From: Saccharofermentans sp.
Lineage (GTDB): Bacteria > Bacillota_A > Clostridia > Saccharofermentanales > Saccharofermentanaceae
DNA: 59,602 nucleotides
Assembly (NCBI GenBank): GCA_024692105.1
Contig: JAILMZ010000143.1
Span: forward strand, 1 to 59,602
Reading direction: 5' to 3'
Shown here piece by piece: positions 25,591 to 34,775 of the stretch. Positions within the stretch are counted from its first letter, which is position 1. Each line of letters opens with the position of its first letter. Under the pieces are notes generated by a model that saw only the letters and a list, made by a program, of their open reading frames with translations, was not told the DNA's origin and made no database searches. The position numbers and the translations under genes are program-made.

Positions 25591-26595
25591 GTGAATAGTG
25601 TCAAAATTGGTGACATTAAAATAGAAAATCCCATATGCCTTGCCCCGATGGCAGGGTTCAGCAGCCTGCCTTTCCGCATAATATGCGAAGAGATGGGAGC
25701 TGCTTTCTGCCCGACGGAGCTCGTGTCTGCCAGGTCGATCAAGTACAACGGCGTTAACAGGAGTGCAAGATACAGCAGGATAGACCCTGCAAGGGAGAAG
25801 ATCCCCGTGGTACAGCTTTTCGGGAGCGACCCGGAAGACTTCCCGGTAGCGGTGGAGAAGCTCCTTGCAGATCCCAGATATGAGGGACTTAAGATAATCG
25901 ACATCAACATGGGATGCCCAGTACCGAAGGTCATCAAGACAGGTTCGGGGTGCGCCCTTATGAAAGAGCCTGCAAAGGCGGCAAAGATAGTCTCGGAGAC
26001 GGTAAGAACTTTGCGTGAAGCCGGAATGAACATACCCGTTACGTGCAAGACAAGGACCGGTTTTGACGACCGCGACAAGGGAGGTCCGGACTTTGTCAGA
26101 GGCCTTGCGGAAGCAGGTGCTTCCATGATCTGCATACACGGAAGGACAAGGCCGCAGATGTATGCCGGTTATGCCGATTACGATGCCATCGCAAAAATGG
26201 CGGAAGCCGTAAGACCGACCGGCATTCCGGTGTTCGCAAACGGCGATATCAAGGACGGAAAGTCTGCACTAAAAGCACTGGAAAGGACCGGCGCAGCAGG
26301 CATTATGGTGGGCCGCGCGGCAAGGGGCAATCCGTGGGTATTCCGCAAGATTACGGCAGAACTCGAAGGAAGGGAATTCACTGAACCTTCAAGTCTTGAA
26401 AGAAGGCAGATGCTCCTTCGCGAACTAATGGAAAGGCGCGAAGAAAATGCCGACTGCGAAGAAGGTGCCGTGGTAAGGGAATACAGATCGGTGATGCCGT
26501 TCTACATAAAGGGAGAAGAAGGTGCCGCAGCTCTCAAACGCGCTCTGTGCAATGCTTCTTCCATCGACGAAGTAAAGGAGATATTGGAACTTTGA
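25591..26595 (+). CDS. dus: tRNA-dihydrouridine synthase
   Basis: Reduces uridines in tRNA D-loops with FMN and NADPH. The TIM-barrel N-terminus has ICLAPMAGFSSLPFRIICEEMGA. DINMGCPVPKVIKTGSGCALM carries the catalytic Cys, and CKTRTGFDD, CIHGRTRPQMY, NGDIKDG and MVGRAARGNPW are FMN and RNA contacts. A short helical C-terminal domain follows. I use GTG 25591 (334 residues), with AGGTG five bases upstream; the open frame reaches back to 25525 without a ribosome site. DusB-like by sequence, exact tRNA position unknown. Confidence 0.93.
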   Translation: MNSVKIGDIKIENPICLAPMAGFSSLPFRIICEEMGAAFCPTELVSARSIKYNGVNRSARYSRIDPAREKIPVVQLFGSDPEDFPVAVEKLLADPRYEGLKIIDINMGCPVPKVIKTGSGCALMKEPAKAAKIVSETVRTLREAGMNIPVTCKTRTGFDDRDKGGPDFVRGLAEAGASMICIHGRTRPQMYAGYADYDAIAKMAEAVRPTGIPVFANGDIKDGKSALKALERTGAAGIMVGRAARGNPWVFRKITAELEGREFTEPSSLERRQMLLRELMERREENADCEEGAVVREYRSVMPFYIKGEEGAAALKRALCNASSIDEVKEILEL

Positions 26596-27218
26596 CTGAC
26601 GTAATACTGACGATAGTAACGCTGGCTGCAGGATGCCTTGTGTGCTTTGCGGGATACAAGTTCTTCCGTTTGAGCCTTGCTCTCGTGGGTGCGGCGCTGG
26701 GCTTTGCGGCCGGAGTGCTGCTGGTGAACTACATTGCATCTTCAGGGGCCCAGCTGCCTGATATAGCGCGCATCGCGGTCATCGGAGTGTTCACGATCGG
26801 CTTCGGAATAGGTGCATTTGCACTTTACATGAAGGCGCTCATACTGGTCAGCACGCTTGCTTGCGGATACTGGTTCTACACTGATTACAACGGGATGCTT
26901 CCTGAAGATCTGGCAGGCAACAAACTGGTCCTCGCAGGGGTAGGTCTTGCCGCGGGCGCTCTTCTCGGTGTCCTGGTCTACTACGCACAGAAATGGAGCA
27001 TCAGTCTCCTGACGGCACTCCTCGGTGCGAGGATACTTTCTTCCGTCATATCGCCGCTGCTCTGGTCCGGGTTCCTGTCGGGGTCTGCCGTCGGTTCATT
27101 CGAAGAGACGGTCATTGGCGGAAACTTCACGGGAGACTACGTGCTCACAGCTTCTCTGGTAACTGTTGCACTGGCCGGAGCTGGGCTTGCGATACAGCTC
27201 AAGACATCACGAAAATAG
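26592..27218 (+). CDS. Polytopic membrane protein, DUF4203/TMEM198-like
   Basis: A 209-residue protein with about seven hydrophobic helices and glycine-rich turns (FRLSLALVGAALGFAAGVLLV, LVLAGVGLAAGALLGVLVYYAQKW). The alternating Gly-rich pattern and the short loops match the DUF4203/TM198-like family, whose function is unknown. The start TTG 26592 overlaps the dus stop as TTGA and has AAAGGAGA ten bases upstream, so it is translated with dus. Function cannot be assigned. Confidence 0.7.
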   Translation: MTDVILTIVTLAAGCLVCFAGYKFFRLSLALVGAALGFAAGVLLVNYIASSGAQLPDIARIAVIGVFTIGFGIGAFALYMKALILVSTLACGYWFYTDYNGMLPEDLAGNKLVLAGVGLAAGALLGVLVYYAQKWSISLLTALLGARILSSVISPLLWSGFLSGSAVGSFEETVIGGNFTGDYVLTASLVTVALAGAGLAIQLKTSRK

Positions 27219-27242
27219 TTCAGATATTGCCACAAATTTCAT

Positions 27243-27271
27243 TTGACCTTAAGTAAAGGACTTGTTATCAT
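27243..27271 (+). promoter_or_regulatory. Orphan promoter facing the beta-galactosidase 3' end
   Basis: TTGACC (27243-27248), 17-base spacer, TATCAT (27266-27271). No plus-strand gene follows; the next gene is convergent. RNA would start near 27278 and soon enter the hairpin at 27334-27367. Confidence 0.5.
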
Positions 27272-27279
27272 ACACCTAT

Positions 27280-27297
27280 ACACGTACACGTGTTTTA
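27280..27297 (+). repeat. Short inverted repeat with T tract
   Basis: ACACGT-AC-ACGTGT followed by TTT. It is too short for an efficient terminator but could be a protein-binding palindrome at the predicted start site of the orphan promoter. Confidence 0.3.
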
Positions 27298-27333
27298 AAA
27301 GACAATTTTCTTAATCTATCCCTTATTCCATGT

Positions 27334-27367
27334 CGAGGGCACTCCGAGTAATTCCGGGGTGCCCTCG
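27334..27367. terminator. Strong hairpin between convergent transcription units
   Basis: CGAGGGCACTCCG and CGGGGTGCCCTCG form a 13-bp stem (one G-U) with an 8-base loop. It lies 20 bases after the beta-galactosidase stop on the minus strand. No T tract follows on either strand, so it may slow polymerase or protect 3' ends rather than act as a classical terminator. Confidence 0.5.
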
Positions 27368-27387
27368 GTAGTTATGGACTATCAGTT

Positions 27388-29745
27388 TTATGAGGGATCA
27401 CATGTTATTTCAAAGTCAACTTTTGCTGCAAGATCTGTTCCCGGGAAAGAGATGTTTACCGAAGCTTTTCCGGGTCTGCCCATGGATCTCACATAGATTC
27501 CGCCCGTACCGCCGTTGATATCGGCAAGATCGGGTCCGAGGATCTCAATATCACCGGAAACTTCCAACTCAGCCGGTCTGTTAAAGTAGGATACGACATT
27601 GCCGTATTCGTCAGTGACTTTGATCCTTATTGCAGCCACGTCATATGTTGAGTCTTCGGTCAATTCCGTCTTTGATACATCAAGGCTTAAGCAGAGTTTG
27701 GATACAGTGCATTTCGTTACGGATTTAACCACTTTGCCGTCCTTGATCGCATCAAATCTGAAGGTTGTTGCCTTGCCGCCCCAGTTACCGACATATTTGG
27801 CAAAGAGGGCGTATGCCGTCTCGAATTTCATCTTGTATCTCGTTATGGCTTCGACCATGGTAAGCTTCATCTTGAGAGGCATGTTTTCCATGCCGTAGAG
27901 TGCCGTGAAATTCAGAGCGTCCTTTACGATCTTGGCCTGCCTCGGAGCAAAACCTTCGCCATCTTTTATCATGTCGCCGATATAGTCGTCTATAAGCATC
28001 GGAGGCGAGATAAGATTCTTGAAAGAAGAATCCTTCCCTGAGTATTCCTTGATAAAGACATCGTTCTTATACATCTTTACGCTGTCGCAGTTCGAGAATA
28101 TGAATATCTCGCCTCTGTTGCCTGCAGGGTGGTCTCCGATGTCCATGGAAGAACTGATCTCCAGAACGGGTTCAATGTCCTTGTTCTGGCTTGCATAGAC
28201 ACTTGCGGCGAGCTTTGGATTTCTGAACATGTCCATTACGCCGTGATAGCAGATCCTGTCTCCTGAACCGAAATCCTTATGTGTGTTGTAATCGAACATA
28301 CACCAGCCGAACGAGCCAAGGATGTCGTCATGAGACATTACACTGTCAAGGACATTGCAATGTCTTATTGCATGTTCCTGTCTGTGGAGTTCGTCGTCGA
28401 ACGCCTTTGTCGGATACATATGACCGTTATACTCACTGATGAAGTAAGGCTTGCTCATGTCAGATGTGACTTTTTCCTTCGGCTCACATCCTGCAGTCTT
28501 TCCGTCGTGGCTGAAATCGTTAAAGGCATATACATCTTCCAGCAGGGAACTGTTCTTGATATATCTGACACCCGTCGTCTGTCTGTAGGGGTCGAGGTCA
28601 TGAGCAGCCTTATTTGTTTTCTCATACAGCTCATCGCAATCCAAAGACTCATTGATCCTTACACCCCACAGGATTATCGAGGGGTGATTCCTGTACTGCG
28701 ATACCATTTCCTTCGTGTTTACCACAGCCTGGTCTTTCCATGCATCGTCTCCGATGTTCTGCCAGCCGGGGATCTCGGTAAATACGAGAAGGCCTAACTC
28801 ATCACATCTGTCGATAAAGTGGTGGGACTGCGGATAGTGTGAAGTCCTGACCGCATTAAGACCTAACTCATTCTTAAGGATATCGGCATCCATTCTCTGC
28901 ATTGACTTCGGCATGGCATAGCCGACATAAGGCCAGCACTGATGGCGGTTCAATCCTCTGATCTTGATCTTCCGGCCGTTCAGATAGAATCCGTCGGTCT
29001 TGAATTTCGCAGATCTGAATCCGAATCTTACATAATAAGAATCTCCGCCCGACAGACTTACCGTCAGTTCGTAAAGAACCGGTGATTCAAGTGTCCAAAG
29101 TTCTGCTTCAGGCACTTCTATCTCTGCATCTTTTCCGCAGGGGCCTTCGAAAACGATCTTACCGTCACGGGTATCCGTAATCTTTGCCGCAAGCTCACCT
29201 TCACCTTCGACATCTGTCTGTATGCGGACCTTTTTATTCATGCCGGCATAAACGAAAACATCGCGGATAAAGTCATTCTCTTTCACATCAAGATGTACTT
29301 CTCTGTAGATACCGCCGTAGGTCATGTAGTCGATGACAAATCCGAAAGGCGGCACATTAAGCGTCTCGTTACTGTCGCACTTAACAGCGATCACATTATC
29401 TCCGCCGAATCTGAGGTGTTCGGTAAGGTCAACGGTAAAAGCCGTATATCCGCAGGAATGCTTTGCTGCGAAGAGCCCGTTGATAAAGACTTCGGCATCG
29501 TGGGCAACTGCATCAAAAGTGACGAACACCTTCTTGTCTTTCCATTCTTCGGGAGCCGTAAATGTTTTTCGGTAACACGACACCATCTGGTACTCGTGCG
29601 CATCGAAATAGTTCAGCGGGGTAACCTTAACGGTATGAGGGATCCTGACATGCTGCATGGAACCTTCGCCCTCATATGCGGGCCCCACCATCTGCTCGTC
29701 ATACTCGGGTGACCACAGCCAGTCGTTATTTATGTCTATCCTCAT
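27388..29745 (-). CDS. Glycoside hydrolase family 2 (probable beta-galactosidase)
   Basis: Hydrolyses terminal beta-galactosides in the cytoplasm; there is no signal peptide. Of 785 residues, about 1-150 are the GH2 sugar-binding jelly roll, 160-245 an immunoglobulin-like domain, and 250-540 the TIM barrel. The acid/base Glu366 lies in WGVRINES and the nucleophile Glu438 in ISEYNGH; RTSHYPQS (300-307) is the conserved active-site stretch. C-terminal beta domains follow. ATG 29745 has GGAGG nine bases upstream. It is the last gene of the tetR-symporter-GH36-GH2 operon, which supports galactoside use; beta-glucuronidase is an alternative by family but not by context. Confidence 0.88.
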   Translation of the reverse strand: MRIDINNDWLWSPEYDEQMVGPAYEGEGSMQHVRIPHTVKVTPLNYFDAHEYQMVSCYRKTFTAPEEWKDKKVFVTFDAVAHDAEVFINGLFAAKHSCGYTAFTVDLTEHLRFGGDNVIAVKCDSNETLNVPPFGFVIDYMTYGGIYREVHLDVKENDFIRDVFVYAGMNKKVRIQTDVEGEGELAAKITDTRDGKIVFEGPCGKDAEIEVPEAELWTLESPVLYELTVSLSGGDSYYVRFGFRSAKFKTDGFYLNGRKIKIRGLNRHQCWPYVGYAMPKSMQRMDADILKNELGLNAVRTSHYPQSHHFIDRCDELGLLVFTEIPGWQNIGDDAWKDQAVVNTKEMVSQYRNHPSIILWGVRINESLDCDELYEKTNKAAHDLDPYRQTTGVRYIKNSSLLEDVYAFNDFSHDGKTAGCEPKEKVTSDMSKPYFISEYNGHMYPTKAFDDELHRQEHAIRHCNVLDSVMSHDDILGSFGWCMFDYNTHKDFGSGDRICYHGVMDMFRNPKLAASVYASQNKDIEPVLEISSSMDIGDHPAGNRGEIFIFSNCDSVKMYKNDVFIKEYSGKDSSFKNLISPPMLIDDYIGDMIKDGEGFAPRQAKIVKDALNFTALYGMENMPLKMKLTMVEAITRYKMKFETAYALFAKYVGNWGGKATTFRFDAIKDGKVVKSVTKCTVSKLCLSLDVSKTELTEDSTYDVAAIRIKVTDEYGNVVSYFNRPAELEVSGDIEILGPDLADINGGTGGIYVRSMGRPGKASVNISFPGTDLAAKVDFEITCDPS

Positions 29746-29760
29746 ATGTGAAGTCCTCCA

Positions 29761-32175
29761 TTATCCAATCTTTTCCATCGTATAGATCCTGGAACCGTAG
29801 TCAGGATAATATCTCATGTTCTCGTTATAACCGCCGGATGCAAATGCGCTTCTCAAATGAATACCGGCATACATCATCGCATCACCGTACATATTGTGTT
29901 CTTCAGTCTCGGAATTCATCTTGTAGAATCTAGCGATAGTCCTGTGCTGAAGACTGTCCTGCTTAACATGGATCGGAGCAACGTAATTGATCAGTCCGCC
30001 GAACTCGCAAAGATCAAATTTCAGCTTTCTTCCCTGTATGTGATACTTCACATCCTCATCAAGTCCTGTGGGCTTTAGAACTCCCCACTGTGCGTTCGGG
30101 TGGGTAAACATCTGCATGACCATCGATACCGCGCGTGTCCTGTCAGGTGAGACAACCGTCCAGGCGATATCATTTCCGGGAAGCGGTTCAAGAATGCTGT
30201 ATCCCGGAGCCCCCAAAGGATCACCGTCACATGATCTTGAGTTATTCATGGATAACGAACGGTAGAACCTTCCGAATTGCATTACGTCGCGCCATTTTTT
30301 ATACATTGCGATCTGTGCTTTAACAGCAGCAAAATCTTCCTTGCTCATGTCGTTAAGATTGCACTCATATCCGAGCACTCCGAAAGATGCAACATTGAAT
30401 CTTGTCTCAATTGGAGTCCTCCTCAATGTCTGATGGTTGGGACAGTCAGAGACATGTGCAGTCATGGTCGACATAGGATAACCATAGCTGTATCCGTTCT
30501 GGATTTCCGCCCGGCACCCTGCATCTGTATCATCACTTGCCCATATCTGAGGAAAGAAGCACAGGATTCCCAGATCGAATCGGTTTCCGCCTGATGCACA
30601 TCCCTCAAAAAGAATATCGGGGAACTTCTTTGTCAGTTCTCTCATCACGCGGTAGAGTCCGAGGATATATCTGTGTGTTACCTCGCCCTGCCTGTCAGGC
30701 GGAAGAGACCTCGAGAATATGTCCGAGAAGTTTCTGTTCATATCCCATTTGACATAAGATATCTCGGCAGAAGAGAAGACGTGGCTCATTACGCGGATCA
30801 GATGATCCTGAACTTCTTCCGAGGCGAGGTCCAGTACCATCTGGTTCCTTCCTTCGGAATGATCTTTGCCCGGTATCTCCATGGCCCAGTCGGGGTGTGC
30901 AAGATACAGTCCGCTCTCGCGGCTTACCATCTCGGGCTCGACCCATATGCCGAAATCAAGACCTAAAGCACGCACCTTATTGCAGATGCCCTTTATGCCT
31001 CCTGGCAGCTTCTTGGTATCGGCAAACCAGTCGCCCAGCGAAGTGGTATCGTCATTTCTCTCGCCGAACCATCCGTCGTCCATGACAAAGAGTTCGATGC
31101 CTGCTTCTTTAGCTTTCCTTGCCAGTCGAAGAAGCTTGCTCTCACTTATCTTGAAGTAGGATGCTTCCCAGGAGTTCAGCAGAACTGGCCGAAGTCTGTC
31201 TTTCCACGGACCGCGCAGGATGTGCTTTGACACGAAGTCGTGCATCTGCCCGCTCATTCCGTTGTATCCCATTGAGGAATACGTCATGACCGCTTCCGGG
31301 GTCAGGAAAGACTCTCCTTTCGATAATTTCCATTCAAATGCCGTCGGGTTGATCCCGGATAAGAATCTAACTTTTCCGAACGGACTTTTTTCCACTGACT
31401 CATAGTGATTGCCGCTGTAGATGAGATTGAAGCCGTACACATCGCCGTATTCCTCGTTACTGCCGCGCTTTGAGATCATCACGAAAGGATTGGCGCGGTT
31501 AGAGGAATTGCCGGTAAAAGAAGAATTGACAAGGCGTGCGGAAGAAACTGACATGTCAGTCTTCTTCATCTCTCTTGCCCAGGCACCCGTGAAGGTGGTG
31601 AACACGTAATCTCCGGGATCAAGATCCAACTGAGTGCTCATGATCTTTCTTATCTTGATGTCGCCGTCGCTGTCGTTGAGCAGACGTGCGGTCCTGGTGA
31701 TAACATCAGTGTCGGAATAGACGCAGTAGATCAGTTCAAGTCTGACATTATTATCTTTATCGGTCAGCTTGAGAGTGAGGACTTCAGCATCGTCTCCGTA
31801 TGAGGAGGGAAGACCTTCGCTGCCGCCGTCTCTGCCTTTGCTTTCCTCATAGCCGGAATAAAGAAAATCGGATGTCATGCTCCCGTCGGAATTGACCAGT
31901 TCAATGAATGCCTCTCTTACATCACCTTTGCCGTAAGAACTCATCTCGAGTCTCATGTCATCCAGTGAGAAGTTTCCGTGTTCTTTCGAATACACAACTG
32001 ATGTGCCCGGGGCGAATTCATGCTGCTCAGTAAGACCGTCCTCATCGTCAAGACGGATCTTCCGACCGTAATAAAGATGCTCAACGTGTCCTGAATCCAA
32101 CACCTTCATGGCATATGTCGTATGACCGGAGTTCAGGATAAACAGAGGAAAATTATCTCCTTTTACAGTGATCAT
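29761..32175 (-). CDS. Alpha-galactosidase, glycoside hydrolase family 36
   Basis: Releases galactose from raffinose-type sugars and galactomannan fragments, intracellularly. Of 804 residues, 1-330 are the N-terminal beta-supersandwich, then a TIM barrel. Nucleophile Asp478 lies in YVKWDMNRN and acid/base Asp548 in ASDDTDA; LNSWEASYF and FVMDDGWFG are conserved substrate contacts. The numbering matches well-studied Geobacillus GH36 enzymes. I use ATG 32175 (AAGGAG ten bases upstream) rather than the TTG three codons earlier. It follows the symporter gene closely. Confidence 0.93.
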   Translation of the reverse strand: MITVKGDNFPLFILNSGHTTYAMKVLDSGHVEHLYYGRKIRLDDEDGLTEQHEFAPGTSVVYSKEHGNFSLDDMRLEMSSYGKGDVREAFIELVNSDGSMTSDFLYSGYEESKGRDGGSEGLPSSYGDDAEVLTLKLTDKDNNVRLELIYCVYSDTDVITRTARLLNDSDGDIKIRKIMSTQLDLDPGDYVFTTFTGAWAREMKKTDMSVSSARLVNSSFTGNSSNRANPFVMISKRGSNEEYGDVYGFNLIYSGNHYESVEKSPFGKVRFLSGINPTAFEWKLSKGESFLTPEAVMTYSSMGYNGMSGQMHDFVSKHILRGPWKDRLRPVLLNSWEASYFKISESKLLRLARKAKEAGIELFVMDDGWFGERNDDTTSLGDWFADTKKLPGGIKGICNKVRALGLDFGIWVEPEMVSRESGLYLAHPDWAMEIPGKDHSEGRNQMVLDLASEEVQDHLIRVMSHVFSSAEISYVKWDMNRNFSDIFSRSLPPDRQGEVTHRYILGLYRVMRELTKKFPDILFEGCASGGNRFDLGILCFFPQIWASDDTDAGCRAEIQNGYSYGYPMSTMTAHVSDCPNHQTLRRTPIETRFNVASFGVLGYECNLNDMSKEDFAAVKAQIAMYKKWRDVMQFGRFYRSLSMNNSRSCDGDPLGAPGYSILEPLPGNDIAWTVVSPDRTRAVSMVMQMFTHPNAQWGVLKPTGLDEDVKYHIQGRKLKFDLCEFGGLINYVAPIHVKQDSLQHRTIARFYKMNSETEEHNMYGDAMMYAGIHLRSAFASGGYNENMRYYPDYGSRIYTMEKIG

Positions 32176-32180
32176 GAAAA

Positions 32181-33995
32181 TCAACTCCTTGTCTTGAGTT
32201 CGCTTGCGATCTCTTCGAGTTTCTTGTCAGTCAGGATGTACTTTGACTTGAATATGAACAACGCGATTACGAGTACGACGATGGGCGCAAGTGTCATTAC
32301 CAGACGAAGGCCTACAAGGGCACTCGTGTCTATCGTCTCGACGACATTGTTCCTTATGGCGGATACTTTCTCAAGCAGGGCGCTGAGATTCATGTCCGTA
32401 TCGCTCTGCTGCTGGATATTAAATACGGTAAGGCTTAACGAGGCTACGAGCGCTGCGATTCCCGAAGCGAGCTTTACGACAAATGTCTGCATCGAGAAAA
32501 TGACGGATTCGTCTCTTCTGTTGTTCTTGAACTCACCGTAGTCTACCGTGTTTGCAAGGAAGATCGTAACGATTACGTTCAGTATTCCGACTGCCGCCAT
32601 GATGAAGAATCCCGGAACAAAATACGGGAATACACTCTTAAGACCTGCAAGAGCCATGAACAGCAGGATCACATAACCACCGATCGCTGCGAAAACGCTG
32701 ATGTAGAAGATCTTCAGGGTGTTGAACATTTTCCTCAGGAGAGGGAACAGGATCATCATCGCAAGGATCTGCATGCCGCCCGCAAATGTGTTGAACAGTG
32801 TGTAGTTGCCCTGCCAGCCGGAGCCGCCGAAATCGTATTTGAAGAAATATATCAACAGATTCGATGTGATATAAGTTGCCGTGTTGATGAGAACAATCGT
32901 TATTACGATGGTCATCGCCTGATCGTTGCTGAGGAGGGCCTTAAACATCTGCTTAACAGAAGGAGTCTCCATGTCAACGGAAGATTTCTCTTTGATGCAG
33001 ATGCAGGTGATGCCGATGAATATTACGAACAGCACGCCGATCACGATGGAGAAGTATTTGAAACCCAGTCTCTCAACTTCCAAAGTGGAATTCATGGTGA
33101 GATCAGCGCTTATGGAATCGCTTGCCTTGATCGCTTCAAAGCTGTCGTGATCGACATAGAAAACAAGGCCGGCTTCTCCGGCCGTCTCTGAATCCATAAC
33201 GTATTCCACCTTGGAAGACTCTGCTTCTATGCCGTTTACGGTAAACTCGTAATTTGTGTTGTCGTTATTGAAAACATAGACATCACCGAATGCCCTCTCG
33301 GAACCTGTTACCGAGACGGTTACATCCGTCTTATCCTGATCGTATTCCAGGACATTTGCAGTGGGATTTCCGTCGCTGTCCAGCTCGATTACAAATGTCT
33401 CGATCTTTGTGTCAGCTGAATTGAATGTCTTTGTTATGTTAGTCGTGCTGTTGGCTGCAAGTGCGGAACCGATAGCTGAAACAGCCATTACTGTTATTAC
33501 CGTAACAAGGGCAGAACCGACGCCGGCGCAGGAACGTGCCAGCGCTGAGAGACCTTCTCTTTCTTTGCCGCCCTGTGTAAATGCGGGGATCATCGACCAA
33601 TAGGGGATATCCATCATCGTATAGGTGACGCCCCAGAGTATGTAAGTGACTGCCGCGTATGCGATAAGGCCTTTTCCGTCGAGAGACGGCGGAGCCGCAA
33701 ACATCAATATGAGTATGACGGCATTTGTGATCGTACCGATCAGGAGCCAGGGACGGAATTTACCCCAACGAGTCTTTGTCTTAGCAACGATGACACCCAT
33801 GATGGGATCGTTGAATGCATCGAAGACACGCGCAATAAGAAGGATTATTCCCATGGCGATTGCGCTGGTCTTCATGATGTCCTGGAAATAGTAGAGGACA
33901 TAAGAAGCCGAAAGCATATAGACCATGTCTTTACCGACGGCACCTATTCCGTATGCGATCTTTTCTTTACCGGAAAGTTTCTTTGTTGTTCCCAT
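32181..33995 (-). CDS. GPH-family sugar:cation symporter with extracytoplasmic insertion
   Basis: A MelB/LacS-type importer for galactosides. Twelve helices are expected; the N-terminal GKEKIAYGIGAVGKDMVYMLSASYVLYYF and the DAFNDPIMG loop are family signatures (the Asp residues bind cation and sugar). Between helix 5 (about 158-180) and helix 6 (about 311-334) lies a polar stretch of about 130 residues that topology places outside the cell, with many Thr, Asp and Asn and predicted beta strands. This makes the protein 604 residues against about 450-480 usual. There is no C-terminal EIIA domain. ATG 33995 has AAGGAGG upstream. It is second in the operon after tetR. Confidence 0.88.
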   Translation of the reverse strand: MGTTKKLSGKEKIAYGIGAVGKDMVYMLSASYVLYYFQDIMKTSAIAMGIILLIARVFDAFNDPIMGVIVAKTKTRWGKFRPWLLIGTITNAVILILMFAAPPSLDGKGLIAYAAVTYILWGVTYTMMDIPYWSMIPAFTQGGKEREGLSALARSCAGVGSALVTVITVMAVSAIGSALAANSTTNITKTFNSADTKIETFVIELDSDGNPTANVLEYDQDKTDVTVSVTGSERAFGDVYVFNNDNTNYEFTVNGIEAESSKVEYVMDSETAGEAGLVFYVDHDSFEAIKASDSISADLTMNSTLEVERLGFKYFSIVIGVLFVIFIGITCICIKEKSSVDMETPSVKQMFKALLSNDQAMTIVITIVLINTATYITSNLLIYFFKYDFGGSGWQGNYTLFNTFAGGMQILAMMILFPLLRKMFNTLKIFYISVFAAIGGYVILLFMALAGLKSVFPYFVPGFFIMAAVGILNVIVTIFLANTVDYGEFKNNRRDESVIFSMQTFVVKLASGIAALVASLSLTVFNIQQQSDTDMNLSALLEKVSAIRNNVVETIDTSALVGLRLVMTLAPIVVLVIALFIFKSKYILTDKKLEEIASELKTRS

Positions 33996-34010
33996 AATCT
34001 GTCCTCCTTA

Positions 34011-34577
34011 TCAGGAAGCTATCCCGCAAAGAAGAATATCCACGACTGTATTTAAGTAGTCGTTATATCTTCTCTTGCAGCCTTTCATAACATCTTGCTC
34101 AAAGCATCTTTCAAGAGATGCCTCCATCATTATCTTGAATATGCGAAGATCTGCCTCTGCCTTGATGACACCTTCTGCCTTGCCCTGTTCCAGGAGCGCG
34201 AAAGCCGGCTCCCATCCGCTCTCCAGACGTCTCTGGAGTTTCTTATATACTTTCGGGTACTTGTCTTTAAGCGGATGGAGTTCCTGGAAATTGATATTCC
34301 TGTAACTCTCAGGCATGGCAGACAGGAACAGCCTTATCTTCTCAATCGTTGTATATTCATCTGAATCAAGGATCTCGCTCTCCCTTGCCTTTATATTGTC
34401 AAAGACATAATCGACCATCGTATCGAAGATCTCATCTTTACTTGCAAATTCCTTGTATATGGTTTTCTTGGATATCTTAAGTTCATCGGCAACATCATCC
34501 ATGGTGAGCTTTAAGCCCTTTTTGTTAAAGACTTGGATGGTGCCTTTTAATATCTTCTCTTTTGTCTCGTTGATCAT
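34011..34577 (-). CDS. TetR family transcriptional regulator of the galactoside locus
   Basis: 188 residues. The N-terminal helix-turn-helix is KEKILKGTIQVFNKKGLKLTMDDVADELKISKKTIYKEFASKDEIF (written in pieces: motif TMDDVADELKISKKTIY at about 28-44), classical for TetR. The C-terminal ligand domain is divergent and the ligand cannot be read; a galactoside or metabolite is plausible. ATG 34577 has AAGGAGA eight bases upstream; the frame's earlier Met lacks a site. It is the first gene of the leftward operon and faces galK across a region with four GGAAAC-type half-sites, so autoregulation and galK-galT control are likely. Confidence 0.88.
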   Translation of the reverse strand: MINETKEKILKGTIQVFNKKGLKLTMDDVADELKISKKTIYKEFASKDEIFDTMVDYVFDNIKARESEILDSDEYTTIEKIRLFLSAMPESYRNINFQELHPLKDKYPKVYKKLQRRLESGWEPAFALLEQGKAEGVIKAEADLRIFKIMMEASLERCFEQDVMKGCKRRYNDYLNTVVDILLCGIAS

Positions 34578-34591
34578 AATCCGTTTTCTCC

Positions 34592-34624
34592 TTGGAAAAC
34601 TCATTCTGAAAATCCGGTTTCCAC
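34592..34624. promoter_or_regulatory. Candidate TetR operator, copy 1 (tetR-proximal)
   Basis: TTGGAAAA (34592-34599), 17 bases, GTTTCCAC (34617-34624), placed just upstream of the tetR ribosome site. A variant of the perfect copy at 34665-34696. Confidence 0.45.
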
Positions 34625-34664
34625 CTTAATCATATCAGGGAGTAAGTAAAAACGGCACTTTTAA

Positions 34665-34696
34665 TTGGAAACCAAATTGACAAAATTAGTTTCCAA
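34665..34696. promoter_or_regulatory. Candidate TetR operator, copy 2 (perfect inverted repeat)
   Basis: TTGGAAAC (34665-34672), 16 bases, GTTTCCAA (34689-34696), perfectly inverted. It encloses a TTGACA (34677-34682) and lies between the divergent transcripts. The first half-site is itself inside a small palindrome, TTGG-AAA-CCAA. Confidence 0.55.
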
Positions 34697-34739
34697 CTCT
34701 TGTGCAAAATATGCATATAAATGTTTTGGGAAGGCAATC

Positions 34740-34745
34740 TATAAT
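34740..34745 (+). promoter_or_regulatory. -10 element of the galK-galT promoter
   Basis: A perfect TATAAT 31 bases before the galK ATG. No good -35 at 16-18 bases (ATAAAT); an ATATGCATAT palindrome (34709-34718) lies where an activator could bind. Confidence 0.45.
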
Positions 34746-34775
34746 CAGGCTAAATAACAATGACGGAGGTCTGTC

